A stretch of 64,000 bases of DNA from Zygnema cylindricum. Its lineage: Eukaryota > Streptophyta > Zygnematophyceae > Zygnematales > Zygnemataceae. How positions within the stretch are numbered: position 1 is the first letter of the stretch; each line of letters opens with the position of its first letter. The position numbers and the translations under genes were made by a program. The notes beneath the pieces are model-generated. The model was not told the origin of the DNA. It made no database searches and was given only the letters and a program-made list of their open reading frames with translations. Below, piece after piece: positions 23,401 to 33,839 of this stretch. Location: positions 1 through 64,000 of the forward strand of contig JBBHKE010001758.1 in assembly GCA_037447655.1 (NCBI GenBank), given 5' to 3'.

Positions 23401-26400
23401 GGGGTGATGACACATTTGTCCAGTCGATGGAACCTCGTAGCAATATCTAGAAGGAGATTGTCGTCAAAATAAGCCACAGAAGTGAAAGCCGCGACCATAA
23501 TGTCAATGAAACGATTCATCTCATCCTGACCAATGGCGACACTGTGAAAAAAGAAAAATCAGCCCAGAGGGGTCAATAAGCAAAACACAAGCCTCTATAT
23601 AAAATTTTCAGTCAAATTCACAATACAACTCTCTTGTCATTCAGTACCTAAGTATTTTAGTGACAAAATGGAACTAGATTACCTTGCATGAATTTCGTAC
23701 AACGTAGAAACGAGGTCGAATAATGATGTCACATTGCGATTGATATACCTAAAAGGAAATAATTCATAAGGTCCACCCATAAATAGACCAAGAAAATTGA
23801 ACATACTGTCCTCATCATGATGCTCAATAAACTGAGTTCCCAAGCAGGTGTCCTTAGAATATGTCCCTTCAGCTCGTCTTCCTGCTTTTATCAGTCTAAC
23901 CTTTCGCATTTCTACATCCGTTCCAAGATTTTCCCAGAGTGACTGCGATGTAATATTTTTATCTGTTGTCCAATCTGTAATAGCCGATAGCGACGCCATA
24001 GTCAAAAACAGTCAAAATGATTAATCAAAGCTAAGCCATAGGCTTCTCATGAAAGTGAAACATTATTCTCAATTTATTTTAGGGACGAATAAACAGTCTT
24101 ATCCCAGCATAATGCTGTAAATGGCCTTCACAGATTTTGCCCATGAAGGTAATCTAACACCTAGACTTATGGACCTTATCAAACATGAGAGAGGGAGAGA
24201 AAGAGGGAGAGGGAGTGGAGGAAGGAGAGAGGGGGAGAGAAATAGGGAGAGGAAAGAGAGGGATGAACAGAAAGGAGAGAGAGAAAGAGGGAGAGATGGA
24301 GAGAGAGAAGGGGGCAGAGAGGCAGAGAAACAGAGAGAGGAGAGAGGGAGAGAGACAGAGAGAGAGGAGAGAGGGAGGGGGAGAGAAAGAGGGAGGGAGG
24401 GAGGGAGAACAAAAAATGACTCACTGGTACAAACTTGGTATCGGTACAATTCATTATCGTCCATTCCAGGAGGCTGCACATCCAGATGCCACAGGTAAGA
24501 CAAAACAACAACACTAGTTTTTGCAAACGAATAACAGACCAGTTATCAAATTTTGATTTAGGAAAAAATATAACTGTTTGCGGTGTTTTCCCCGACAAAA
24601 TAACCCGTCTCCACTAAATTTCCCATTGTTAGTCTTGACCACAGTAAACTGTGGTAACAACCTCCCATTGTTAGTCTTTACCACATTAAACTCTGGTACC
24701 AATTTTGTATTCCCCGTAACATTTAGCATGACTACACCACTAGCGTCCGCACAATATTTAGAAAAACAGAAAAAATGGCAAAATAAAGGAGCCCCAACAA
24801 AGGTAGGGGGCATCTTCAACTCTTGCAGTTTTCAAATTACTGTTTTGAGGCTCAAAATACCATTTTTACATTTTCAGCAAAGGAAATTGTTGGTTTCTCA
24901 ACGTTCTATACTGGTGTCCTTCAGTTGTTTGATGCTGATGTCAGCAAAGATCTTTATTTCATACGATTTTTTCCCTCGTTTGATCCTTTGACATTTTTGT
25001 TTGTATTCTCGACGCTGTTTAGGCTTCCTATTGGCCAAAAAAAAAAAACATGATCATGATGATGAAGATGATGATGATAATAAAAACGAGAATAAACAAA
25101 ACACCTACAGGTGGAGGGCCTGGCGGAGGGCTTGGTGGAGGGGGAGCAATAGGTTTCCCATAGACACTTGTTCCTGCAAAACATAAATGATAAATTGGGT
25201 TTCAAAATGGGAGTTAGAGTTGACAACAATTCCGCCGTCTCTTACATAGCTCATACATTGAGAGAAAAGGTGACTGCAACAAAACCGTAGTTTTAATATG
25301 TACAGAAGTATGGAAATACTACAAACACTAACCGTATAACAAGCGTTCAATACGGGTATAATAAGGGATACCCACATAATACGTTCTCGCCTTTTTTTGC
25401 ACATTAATAACATGAAGAAAACGAACTGAGAAAAAAACTCATTTTTTAGCATCTTGTAAAAGAAATAAAACAAAAAAGTGGAGGGAAAAGGCACCTACCA
25501 TTGCAGAATATCCCCGTCAGAAGGATAGGATTTTCTGGTGCGAGCAAAATCTGGAATTATCCAAATTACATATTAGTGTATCATAATGCATACTTAATTG
25601 GTCAATTATTTCGGGCCCTTAAGCTCTTTTTGTGAAAAAACCATTTTCTGCAGCAGAAAGCTTCAACCTGATCCAAAAATATGCCCTTTTATTATTAGAC
25701 ATTTGGCCTTTATCGTTGCAATTTTCTAACGCACTATTTGTGGAGACCATAAAGAATGAACTTCTATGTCAAGATTACTTCCATTTGGTAAAAGGTTATA
25801 CAGATAACGATATTAACACAAGAAGGAATTCTGATGCAATGAAGGTATTAGCCCCTTAAACAGAAATGTCAAGCTCATTCTGTAGATAAAAGTCAATAAT
25901 AATGTCATTCTCAAGAAGAAAATATGGTTCAAATATTCATTGTGGTGATTACTTCAATACTGAATCTTCGAGAACAAAAATATTCAATGTCATTCTGAAT
26001 GCCAAAAGCCAAAGCTGAGTGTCATTGTCACGCCAATTTTCGTGTTAAAGTCAAATGGTAGAACCCAGATTCAACTTGAATCAATATTCATGCCAATTTC
26101 TAGTGAATAAGAAACATCAGCATAATAGCAAGCCAAAGAAAAAAACGCAACATGTGATAGAAATAAATATGCAATACGGAATTAACACTGATTTGAACAA
26201 CATGTAATTGTCAACATAATTCTCATGTTAAGTACTACAAAAACATCAACATGGGTGAATGGAAAATCACTGACAGGGTCATAACAGGATGTTATGTTTA
26301 AGTCCAAAACCACAGAAGGATCCTTCGGGCACAAAGTCACACAATCCACGAATGTAGACGAAACGTAGAGAGCTTGTTTTCCAGGCTTCTCGTTTTCGCA

Positions 26401-29400
26401 AAAAAACAAAAGACATGTAGCGATTGTTGCGCAAGCCTTTTCACAAAAAAAACCCAAAGAAAATAGAAAACAACACCCAACAACCTTTCACTTTGTAAGC
26501 AGTCCAATGATAGTGTTTAAATCACCACTTTTATGTGCCTGCTTGCTGAAACAAGCACACTGATATGTGAGAAGAAAATTCGAAAAAGATGCCTTGAACA
26601 TACGACCAAAGTATCTAATTATCGCTATCCAAAATTATCTAGAATTTAATGCCTCACCAAAGCGAGATGACGCTATTTTGACATACTTTTTAATGGTTTT
26701 GTAAGAGAGATTAAATTAGTTTAGTGCGACATCACGAGTTCATAAGAACCCCCTCAAAATTCCACATGAAAATGTCTAGACTTGCAGCAATAAGTCGCAA
26801 ATGGGCAATAAAATACACATCGACTATGGTTAGTTGAATATCATATCAATGTAGTACATTTGAGATGATAGGTGACATACTTCTCGACAGGCATCAAAAG
26901 TATCCTGCACTTTATTACATCCTCCAAATCGCATCAAATCCGTGCTTTCTTCGCCTGCAACTGTAACATGACCCGTTACTCCACCATAGGGGGCATTTAG
27001 AACCAATTGCCAGTCGCCATCTGGCAGGAGGAGAGTCGTCAGAGCGCTATCCAACTGAAGCTGCGCAAGGTTCTGACTCACGGGATACCTAAAAATCAAA
27101 AAACACACACGCACGAATTCGTAAACAAGGCAGATCAAGGCCAAAATATAATAACAAAAGCATATAAGTGGATGTTATATAGAGATTCAGAGTCGACAAC
27201 AATTTTACAAGATTGAAGCAGAAACAAATAAAAACTCAAGAAAAATTGCCAGAATATTACGAGAAGGAGAGGGAAAAAAAATATATATATAAATCGGCGT
27301 ACCAGCAAAATGTGACTGGTCTTGTCATGCAGAGATTCCAACTGCTTGCAGCTTGTTCTTCACTTGTTTTGAACGAATTGGAAATACTGATCGTAACACT
27401 CGTGGTGTTTCTAAAAATCCCGCAATCAGCGGCACATCCAAACCGTCCAAATTGCTCATGTTCCGTCGGCGATTCGCAAATACCGTTTCCACATTCTGGT
27501 TCTGCCCATACAGTCTGCGAATATGGATATGGCGACAATCACTCTCATGACTTAGACGCAACTTAATCTGAAGGAAAAATAGAAAATTCAGCAGAGTCAT
27601 TCAGTTTTAATTTTGCAACATAATTTTGTCACAGGGTACAGATTTTGCAGAGAGAAGTAAAACCTGAATGAAGGAATTATTAAGCCAATCATATATGTCG
27701 GAAGTGCCACCAGAAAACAAAGTCTGGGAATTTCCTGTGGTATCCTGCAGATAATCACCAAAAAAACAGTCATCAAAATCACCAAAACTCCTCGGGTCAT
27801 ATGGCTTAAGGGACATATGTAGGTAGTTAGTGTGCCTTTAGCATAGTCCGTCAAGTTGGCTTTCACCGTACACGTCTTTTCACTGACAAGGATAAAGATA
27901 TACTATCAGGCATAAGGAGAGGCAACTGTTGATTTATCAACCTGTAAAAATGCACAAATGGTATAATTGATTTGACTAGAAGAGAATCAGATAGAACTAA
28001 AACTAATGCACAAAATCCACAAAGATAGATTTGAGAACTTTGCTTGTTGCTGTAAAATCTGTACATGTACAAAATTGTGAAATATTAAACAATCATCATC
28101 CGTCTATGTGTCTCGTTCATCTATCAGTATGACAACTCCCACACGTATGCATAATACTGTTCTTAAACAAGATTTAAACAGAACTACTGTTCAATCTTAC
28201 AATGAATTGTTAATCTGCGTTTATCACATGTGCATGAAGCAAGCACCACTGAAAAGAAATCAAATACTATTGTAATTGCTTGCATGTGACTGTGTGGTTC
28301 AAAAAGGGCTTTTCCAGATTTAGGTCACAATTAAAAATATCCTACCGGAGGCAATAAAGCTTGGTGAGCAGTTGATATCCCATAGGTGACAAAAGAGTTC
28401 GCTTGCATGTATACAACAGTAAGGTAGATGGTTGTAAATATAAGGAAACATCCTAGCTCGATATACTTCCATATATGCTTCTTCGCCAGATCAACTTTTG
28501 CATAAATCTCTGCACCCTCAAATAAAAACATGGTTTAGTGAACGCAAGATGTTGGATTCATTTTCTGTTTTACAAAAAAAAATGCGTTCAAGAATTTGAA
28601 ATAGCCTGCTGTTGTTAGGTCAACAGGTATCTGACATCTGGATTAACATCTGTATGTTTATTATTTATGATCATTGTTTTTCTTTCTGAGTCCTAGTACT
28701 TGAGTTTGTTTGAGGCTCACCTGATAGGATGTATTTGTCCTCCTCAACAGAGCTGGAAAGGTTCTGTTCTACGGCTTTTACATTTAGCCTGTGGAATAAG
28801 TTGGAAGAAACGATAGTTAGTGAAAGAGTTCCAATCAATACATTGTGCACTGTCATTAATTTACGTTATTAATTATTCGTAAACTAATTTTTCATCGCAT
28901 TTTTTACCATCCACACAGGGTTTAGAACAGACCACAATAATTACGACGTGTAAATGGAGCGAACTAAAGCATACGAGATTTAGGATTGACCTTTCTATTT
29001 TTCTGTTCAACCTATTAGACCGAATTTACAATAACTCCAATAGGAACAGGAAATAAAGTCTTAATAACCGATGAAGTAGAGAACGTGTTGAACCATATTC
29101 CTGTGTAATGAACAAACTTCTTTTTAAAAACTCAACTTGTAAATGGTGCAGTACCGAAAAAAAATTGGCCATGTGAGAAGGGCAATTTCAATTAAAACAA
29201 CTCGGCGTCGGGGTTGCGAATAGCATCAAGGGTAGACCTTCAAACATTAAGAGATTACTTATATGTGCATTGTGTTCCTACTTTTCATGATTATTTCGTA
29301 GCTACTAAGAATTTGAACACTTGTTTGTGGACAGCTTGTGCTTACGGCATAGACCATATCATATCCCCCATCCAATCAATATTAGTTCGACCACACCAAT

Positions 29401-30418
29401 TACACTGAGCAGTGAACAGTTTATCGGAGATGTCGGAGGGTTGCTTATGTCTTCGGGGAAATGTCATCACTGGATTTAAATTTATCACATAAGTTCTCTC
29501 TTATAGCCAGCACCGGTACAGAAGCCTATCCTAGCATCTTGTTGAAATATAAAAATTCCTAAAAGGTGAAGAGTCTCACAAACAAGGCAATGGGAAATGA
29601 ACAGAAAAAGAGGACAGAATGCTTTATACGTTGGACGTTGGTTTTCGATTTGGACATTGAATATTGGAGATTGAACATTGGACATTAGACATTGGACATT
29701 GGATATTGCACATTGGATATTGGACATTGAACATTGGAGATTGAACATTGGAGATTGGACATTGAGCCCTGGACATTGAACATTGGAGATTGGACATTGG
29801 ATATTGGACATTGGACATTGGACATTGGACATTGAACATTGAACATTGGACGTTGGACATTGAACATTGAACATTGGACATTGGACATTGGACATTGAAC
29901 ATTGGACATTGGATATTGAACATTGGACATTGGACATTGGACATTAGACATTGGGCATTGAACATTGGACATTAGACATTGGACATTGGACATTGGACAT
30001 TGCACATTTGGACATCAAACATTGGACGTTGGACTCAGATACTGTAGACATTGTAAATTGTAATTGAGCACACATCCAGCTGACCTTCACTCACATCGAA
30101 CATTGCACATCCATCTTACCGCTGACACTCGGAGACTTCGACAGATTCTTCTCCTTCTAGGGTTTCTTCTCGCAATCTTGAAACTTCCATGTGCTCCTCC
30201 ACAGGATCGTCAGAATTCTCCCGAGTACCACGCGACCGTGGATATTCTGAGTGATGGACGTCTCTGATAGACAATCCTGTTAAGTCAGAATACGTGGCAT
30301 TATGAGAGGAATGATCTACCTCGCTTGAAGGAATACCGGAATTGTAGGGCTCGGCATTGCCACCGTCATGGCCATGGTCGTCGTCTTGCAGTATAACTGC
30401 AGCAGCAGCGGCAGACAT
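14409..30418 (-). CDS. Polycystin-family (TRPP/PKD2-like) cation channel with giant ectodomain, 29 exons
   Basis: My model has exons at 30418-30120, 28788-28721, 28509-28346, 27804-27664, 27514-27303, 27088-26881, 26436-26271, 25534-25499, 25173-25109, 24473-24425, 23974-23683, 23541-23375, 23081-22974, 21749-21655, 21597-21393, 20984-20829, 20539-20384, 20160-19948, 19744-19600, 19301-19236, 18772-18547, 18455-18311, 18062-17732, 17505-17317, 16727-16547, 16163-15963, 15245-15084, 14847-14710 and 14489-14409. All introns are GT-AG, every junction keeps phase, and the total is 4665 nt (1554 aa). TM1 is at about residues 135-155, then an ectodomain to about 1160, then TM2-TM6 with the pore (FNVLIGDTSLDDY) and a cytosolic tail with a Glu/Lys-rich segment. 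Polycystins are non-selective cation channels, ciliary in Chlamydomonas and animals. Least certain are exon 4's start, the exon 13-14 join, exon 29 and any micro-exons. Confidence 0.88.
15963..18062 (-). other. Polycystin exons 23-26: TM2-TM6 and pore
   Basis: Exon 23 has TM2 (LVFEILFVIALIYSILDEL) and TM3 (IWNCIDALSLGIMTTGVILW). Exons 24-25 have the S4-S5 region 'LRILKLMDFQPRMGTITRT', highly typical of polycystins, and TM5. Exon 26 has the pore helix and filter region LIGDTSLDDYF, then TM6 ending ITFNLLIAIIVDAYVQV. No disruptive change is seen. Confidence 0.9.
18311..19301 (-). other. Polycystin exons 20-22: conserved polycystin (TOP) domain
   Basis: Exon 19 to 20 gives 'NRVLIGLLLSQSRAHAENWC', equivalent to the family's 'RNR(L/I)xGGxLLxQ' strand. 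Exon 21 holds 'FNPNGTPYGFKPAIA', matching the 'NPNGxPYGF' signature. Exon 22 holds 'FDINLGNLAATTLLQYLKDG' and ends with ELLTYN, matching the segment before TM2. Together these identify the protein as a polycystin rather than another TRP. Confidence 0.88.
19948..20160 (-). other. Polycystin exon 18: Lin12/Notch repeat (LNR)
   Basis: The exon encodes 'CTSNCTIKQLGNGKCDQECN' and then 'NYFCAYDGGDC'. It has the six-Cys spacing, GNG.CD..CN and YDGGDC that define LNR calcium-binding modules of Notch-type proteins. The LNR is at about residues 863-933 of the model, inside the ectodomain. It is a single copy followed by another Cys-rich tail (CSCPLDSSGLSSCPC). Confidence 0.88.
22339..22735. mobile_element. 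Hairpin (foldback) element in polycystin intron 13
   Basis: The left arm (22339-22470) and right arm (22568-22735) are inverted copies. They share 'gtatgcatactatatttttt', 'ttatcgccgat', 'ggtatcggtgttatcgcgat' and 'ttaccgatacac'. The spacer (22471-22567) is a run of degenerate 'attgaaaataga' repeats. A palindrome GTGGCATGCCAC lies just outside (22301-22312) and recurs beside a related element near 43280. There is no coding capacity. Confidence 0.85.
24186..24408. repeat. Polypurine tract in polycystin intron 10
   Basis: About 220 bases of G and A on the plus strand, so pyrimidine-rich in the transcript. It starts about 17 bases downstream of exon 10's donor. Confidence 0.9.
24622..24704. repeat. 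42-bp tandem duplication in intron 9
   Basis: 'cccattgttagtctt' occurs at 24622 and 24664 with similar sequence after each copy (accaca.taaact.tggta), giving two units of 42 bp. Confidence 0.8.
27303..27804 (-). other. Polycystin exons 4-5: Cys-rich FGRFGC module
   Basis: Exon 4 (FGDFDDCFFGDYLQD...DIYDWLNNSFIQ) resembles the post-TM1 segment of polycystins. Exon 5 encodes 'CGNGICESPTEHEQFGRFGC' followed by AADCG. This four-Cys motif is reminiscent of small Cys-rich modules in algal surface proteins. I do not assign it to a named domain with certainty. Confidence 0.7.
28346..30418 (-). other. Polycystin exons 1-3: cytosolic N-terminus and TM1
   Basis: Exon 1 begins MSAAAAAVILQDDDHGHDGG, the first Met of a long open frame. 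It is rich in Asp, Glu and Ser and has no signal peptide, which fits a cytosolic N-terminus. Exon 2 is 68 nt. Exon 3 carries IWKYIELGCFLIFTTIYLTV, a clear first transmembrane helix. Intron 1 (30119-28789) holds a heptamer minisatellite. Confidence 0.8.
29640..30035. repeat. Heptamer minisatellite (TTGGACA)n in polycystin intron 1
   Basis: About 400 bp of 7-bp units, mostly TTGGACA with TTGAACA, TTGGATA, TTAGACA and TTGGAGA variants. Because seven is not a multiple of three, all minus-strand frames read a similar NVQCPMS-type peptide. Those open frames are artefacts. The block ends about 85 bp from the exon 1 donor. Confidence 0.93.
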
Positions 30419-30957
30419 GGATTCTGACTTGGTGATGAGAAGAACGAGCCGGGAAGACGTTCAAAAAATACGGTACGGCATGGCGACAGAAAGCCGACGG
30501 AAATGCCAAAATACGGTCGCAGAAGGAACAAATGTGATAACCACATAAGAAGATTCTTTTGTTTTTTTTGGACTGTCAGAATCGTGTGTGTTCTTTTGTT
30601 TTATTGGACTGTCAGTATCGTAAATGTTTTTGTCGTGTATTGTTATTTTGTTTTATTGACAGTTGTCGTCGTTAGGATAATTGGATGAGCCCTTTGAGGC
30701 CTCGTGTCAATCAGGCGTGATACGGACACGATCGTACGGACACGTTTTCAGGCATAACGTTTCGACTTTCGACCAATACCCCATCAAGTCGTGACAGCAA
30801 AAATAGTACCACTCATCCACGTGCTACATCATAATTCGTACCACGCAAGCGTAGGTCCAAATTTTGAGAATCGTCAAAGATTTTAAAAGCGCACAATCTA
30901 AATGTAACAATTGTACGAATGTACGAATTTTAAGAATTGTACAAACGCATTCAATTT
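30419..30957 (-). promoter_or_regulatory. Upstream flank of polycystin (probable 5'UTR/promoter region)
   Basis: No coding exon was recognised upstream of the exon 1 ATG. A degenerate repeat of 'ttttgttttattggactgtcag' occurs two to three times at 30556-30665. I could not place a TATA box or transcription start. The role is inferred from position only. Confidence 0.35.
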
Positions 30958-30960
30958 TAA

Positions 30961-31246
30961 GGGTGGCCTTCCATTAGCGAAAAAGTGATGTTTTTTACTG
31001 ACGGCCGTATCGTTTCGTACAGGTCCGTACATGATTTTTTTTTTCCTAAGGAAAACATCATTACAGAAAAATATCCAGGGTTGTAGGCGGAAATTCGGAC
31101 CGTCGGATGCAATTATACTTTTTATCCGAGGCGCCACGTCACTAACCCTACAGTTTGTTAAGACCTACCGTCGCGACCTAATGGAAGGCACGCCCTTCAG
31201 TAAAATTTTCCGTATACTTACTGAGACGCCTAATGGAAGTCCACCC
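30961..31246. mobile_element. PIF/Harbinger-like MITE 1
   Basis: The left end GGGTGGCCTTCCATTAGCG pairs with the right end (reverse complement GGGTGGACTTCCATTAGGC). TAA is outside both ends (30958-30960 and 31247-31249). A three-base TAA duplication and GGG-starting ends are the hallmark of PIF/Harbinger non-autonomous elements. The interior is 286 bp and non-coding. Confidence 0.85.
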
Positions 31247-31249
31247 TAA

Positions 31250-32052
31250 GGGTAACCTTCCATCAGGCGTTCCCAGTAATCGTACGACGTTCCCAGTAAT
31301 CGTACGAACACGTTTACTGGCAGTAATATTTGTAACACCCATTTGTAACACCCTTTCATCAGGTCGTGCCAGTGAATGAGGTGTTAGATTGCGATTGGTA
31401 CCACGTAGGACTTGTTGAGCCGCCCGGGAATAATCATCATTTGCAAAAGAACAAAATCTCAGCTGCGTATGTGTACGGGCAGACGCCGATTAAAATATCT
31501 AATAGCGTCACGCAAATGTACAATCTGAACTTTCTTAGGGTTGTTGTGGTATCAACGGCCACGAAAACTATTGCAAAATTAAAGTTTGTACAAATGTCCA
31601 AGAATGTACCATTTGTACGTGAATGTATTATCGTTGTATCGCACATTTATGAAGGAGACGTCACAGGATGTCCTACAACCAAGACTTTTTTGTCGTCGAA
31701 CAGGGTGGCTATAATGTCAAAAGGTACAAGCCATTTGCCACATGTAGCTTTGTAACATCACGTCCGTCGTGGATCGACTCTGACTTTACAACTGGACCAA
31801 TACACGCGTCCAGCAAGCGCTAAGTGTCCTCGTGAGGACAGTCGGAGGAGACTAGCCAGGTACTGGAAACAAGGGGCGTTTGCGTCGAAAATTGAAAATC
31901 GGACGGTAGAAATTTTCGCCAAGAAGTCTGGAGAATCTCAACGAATTTTTAGTAAACAACTTTTGTTAAAAAAAAAAAAACAGTACGGCTTAATACGGAA
32001 AGGTACTTTCTCCAGTAAACAACCCCACTTTTCGCCTGATGGAAGGTTACCC
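31250..32052. mobile_element. PIF/Harbinger-like MITE 2
   Basis: The ends are perfect 20-bp inverted repeats, GGGTAACCTTCCATCAGGCG. TAA lies at 31247-31249, shared with MITE 1, and at 32053-32055. A 20-bp piece (gttcccagtaatcgtacgac) is tandemly doubled near the left end. Internal open frames up to 129 codons show no transposase motif. Confidence 0.88.
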
Positions 32053-32055
32053 TAA

Positions 32056-32436
32056 GTCATTAACGCGTACTCTATCATTGTACAAACTGCTTCATAATGT
32101 TATAAAACGCGAAGTCTTATCCACGAAGGTTAATGGGAAAGACCGTCAACACCGTCAAATGATATCATCCGTCAAAGTTATTCTCGTCGGTCCCTCTGGA
32201 TTTGAATCCACCCTGTCAGAAGGCACATGCACTTCGCCACTTGTAGAGTTCACATTGTTGCGTCCGTCATACCGTATCTTATTTGTCGTAAGTGTACCAA
32301 TAGCACACGTCTAGGGCCACAAACTGGATAAAATGAGGGACTGCGTGGCAAATGAGAAAAAGCAAAATATACGGAAGGTCAAAGTTGTCGCCTAAAGTGT
32401 AGAGATTAATGTTGTGTATCGACTTTCGAGGGTCAC
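32056..32436. other. Unassigned spacer
   Basis: No gene or repeat is recognised between the Harbinger-like MITE and the hairpin-element fragment. Confidence 0.5.
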
Positions 32437-32615
32437 TTGCCGCCAAAGGTCACAAAAGTCAAGATTTTACATAACCAAAACCAACCGTTTTTTCTTTCAA
32501 GCCGACGCCCGACCGGGTTATGTCACGCTCCAAAAAATTTAACCGTTAACCGACCGACGTTTACGAAAATAAAAATTAACCGAAACTCGATTTCTCGCGA
32601 CTAACTGTACCCACC
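32437..32615. mobile_element. Half of a hairpin element, cut by the gypsy LTR
   Basis: This stretch (ataaccaaaaccaaccg...cgacgcccgacc.ggttatgtcacgctcc...ctcgcgactaac) matches 41505-41680, the right arm of the large hairpin element, base by base with scattered changes. It stops exactly where the LTR starts at 32616. Confidence 0.85.
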
Positions 32616-33584
32616 TGTAACAGGATTTCCTACCTCTCTGAAAATCCCATTACTTCAATCAATTTCAACCACACATTCCACACATTGGAAAATACACATC
32701 CACATTGGACAACACTCACACAAGGATAAACTTTAAATTAGAAGAAGCTTTTGTCCACATAACATTAGCTTGGTCTCTTGCCCTCGTGGCTCAACCCTTC
32801 TTATTAAAGTGTTTTCCACTACTCTCCACTCTTAATAATTCTATCTCTTAACTACTAAAACACTATTTAGTTAGTAAGAGATTTCAATGCAAAATGCCTT
32901 TTCTCCAATTTGGTATTAATCGCTCAGGACCAAGATCAGCCGGAATTTCCACAAACTTTTCCAAAGGAAAAGATGTCTACTCTCCTCTTACACTTCACTA
33001 TTTATCCATCATCGCCCTGCACTCGCCAGGCCAGAGTCAACGCTCCGTTTTAACTGGCTTTTACCTGAGCCAACCATTGATCAGCAAAGACTCAGACTGA
33101 CCAATGCAAAAACGTGCGGAATCTCTTACTTACTACTTAGCACTTTATTAACCAATCAAACGTTACGTTTCTCTACGTAACATTTACGTGCAAAAGTGTG
33201 CGCCAAACGAAACGCGACTTCGCACGAGCGTGCGTAACAAATTTCGCACGCGAAACTTCCAACGAAATTCCCTTAAGTAAAAGTGACGTTTCGTACTAAA
33301 ATTTGTACGAAACGAACCACCGTACATACTAAACGTTTCGTTAGAACTTTATGAAACGTACACGCGTAATTTCGGTACTAATTTGATCCTTAACCCGTTT
33401 CAATGATACCCACTTGTTATTAAGACCCCACGCTATCACCTAAATACACCCATCGCTATAACTTTTAAAATATAACTCCAAATAGCGTGATTCTTTCGCA
33501 GACGAATACCAAATTTAGTACTCTATAATCATAATACCAAAAAAACCCCTTTATAGACAAGTTCGATCCCTTATTGCTGTTACA
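32616..33584 (-). repeat. Gypsy 3' LTR (complete, 969 bp)
   Basis: It is bounded by TGTAACA and TGTTACA, a perfect 7-bp terminal inversion. The purine-rich tract (GGGGGGGATGA on the minus strand, about 33585-33596) lies directly inside. Confidence 0.93.
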
Positions 33585-33597
33585 TCATCCCCCCCTT
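33585..33597 (-). other. Gypsy polypurine tract
   Basis: 'tcatccccccctt' on the plus strand reads as a purine run on the element's sense strand directly before the 3' LTR. Confidence 0.8.
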
Positions 33598-33611
33598 ATT
33601 TTTAACTGACC

Positions 33612-33839
33612 TTAGTTAAACACCTTTAATTCCCAAGACGGGACTTCTATATTATTATCCCTCCAATACCTCTGTAAAAACTCAGAATTTTTATCCTCTA
33701 AAGTCAACTCATCCTCAGGCCTTCCTAGATAATGCACTTGCCAAAATATAGTATCACCAACCTTGAACCGTTGACCAACCCAATCTATTACCCATCTGTG
33801 GACTTTAGGTTCTATAATTATTGAGTGATCCAATTCCAA
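33612..33839 (-). pseudogene. Gypsy integrase C-terminus with chromodomain-like segment
   Basis: The segment 'FWQVHYLGRPEDELTLE' followed by an acidic linker and 'FLQRYWRDNN' resembles the chromodomain core 'xYLVxWKGxPxxExTWE' found at the end of chromovirus integrases. It is split from the integrase frame by a stop at about 33840. The aromatic cage is not clearly complete. Confidence 0.65.

Larger units (their letters stand above)
22974..27088 (-). other. Polycystin exons 6-13: ectodomain with Pro-rich hinge and cupredoxin-like strand
   Basis: Exon 6 (PDGDWQLVLNAPYGGVTGHV) and exons 7-8 carry several Cys. Exon 9 is a proline-rich hinge (IAPPPPSPPPGPPP), a style common in green-algal extracellular proteins. 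Exons 11-12 follow. Exon 13 reads 'INAGETVEWVWTDDNPHSIA', which looks like the first half of a blue-copper domain including the first His ligand. The second half (Cys-His-Met ligands) is not obvious in exons 14-15. Confidence 0.65.

Noticed and set aside
23753-23812. A 60-nt intron inside polycystin exon 11 (GTATGT...TTTTAG)
   Set aside because: Using it causes a stop shortly after, while reading through keeps a long open frame of polycystin-like sequence.
29485-30005. Three overlapping open frames with NVQCPMS-type repeats
   Set aside because: They come from the 7-bp minisatellite, which has no stop in any minus-strand frame.
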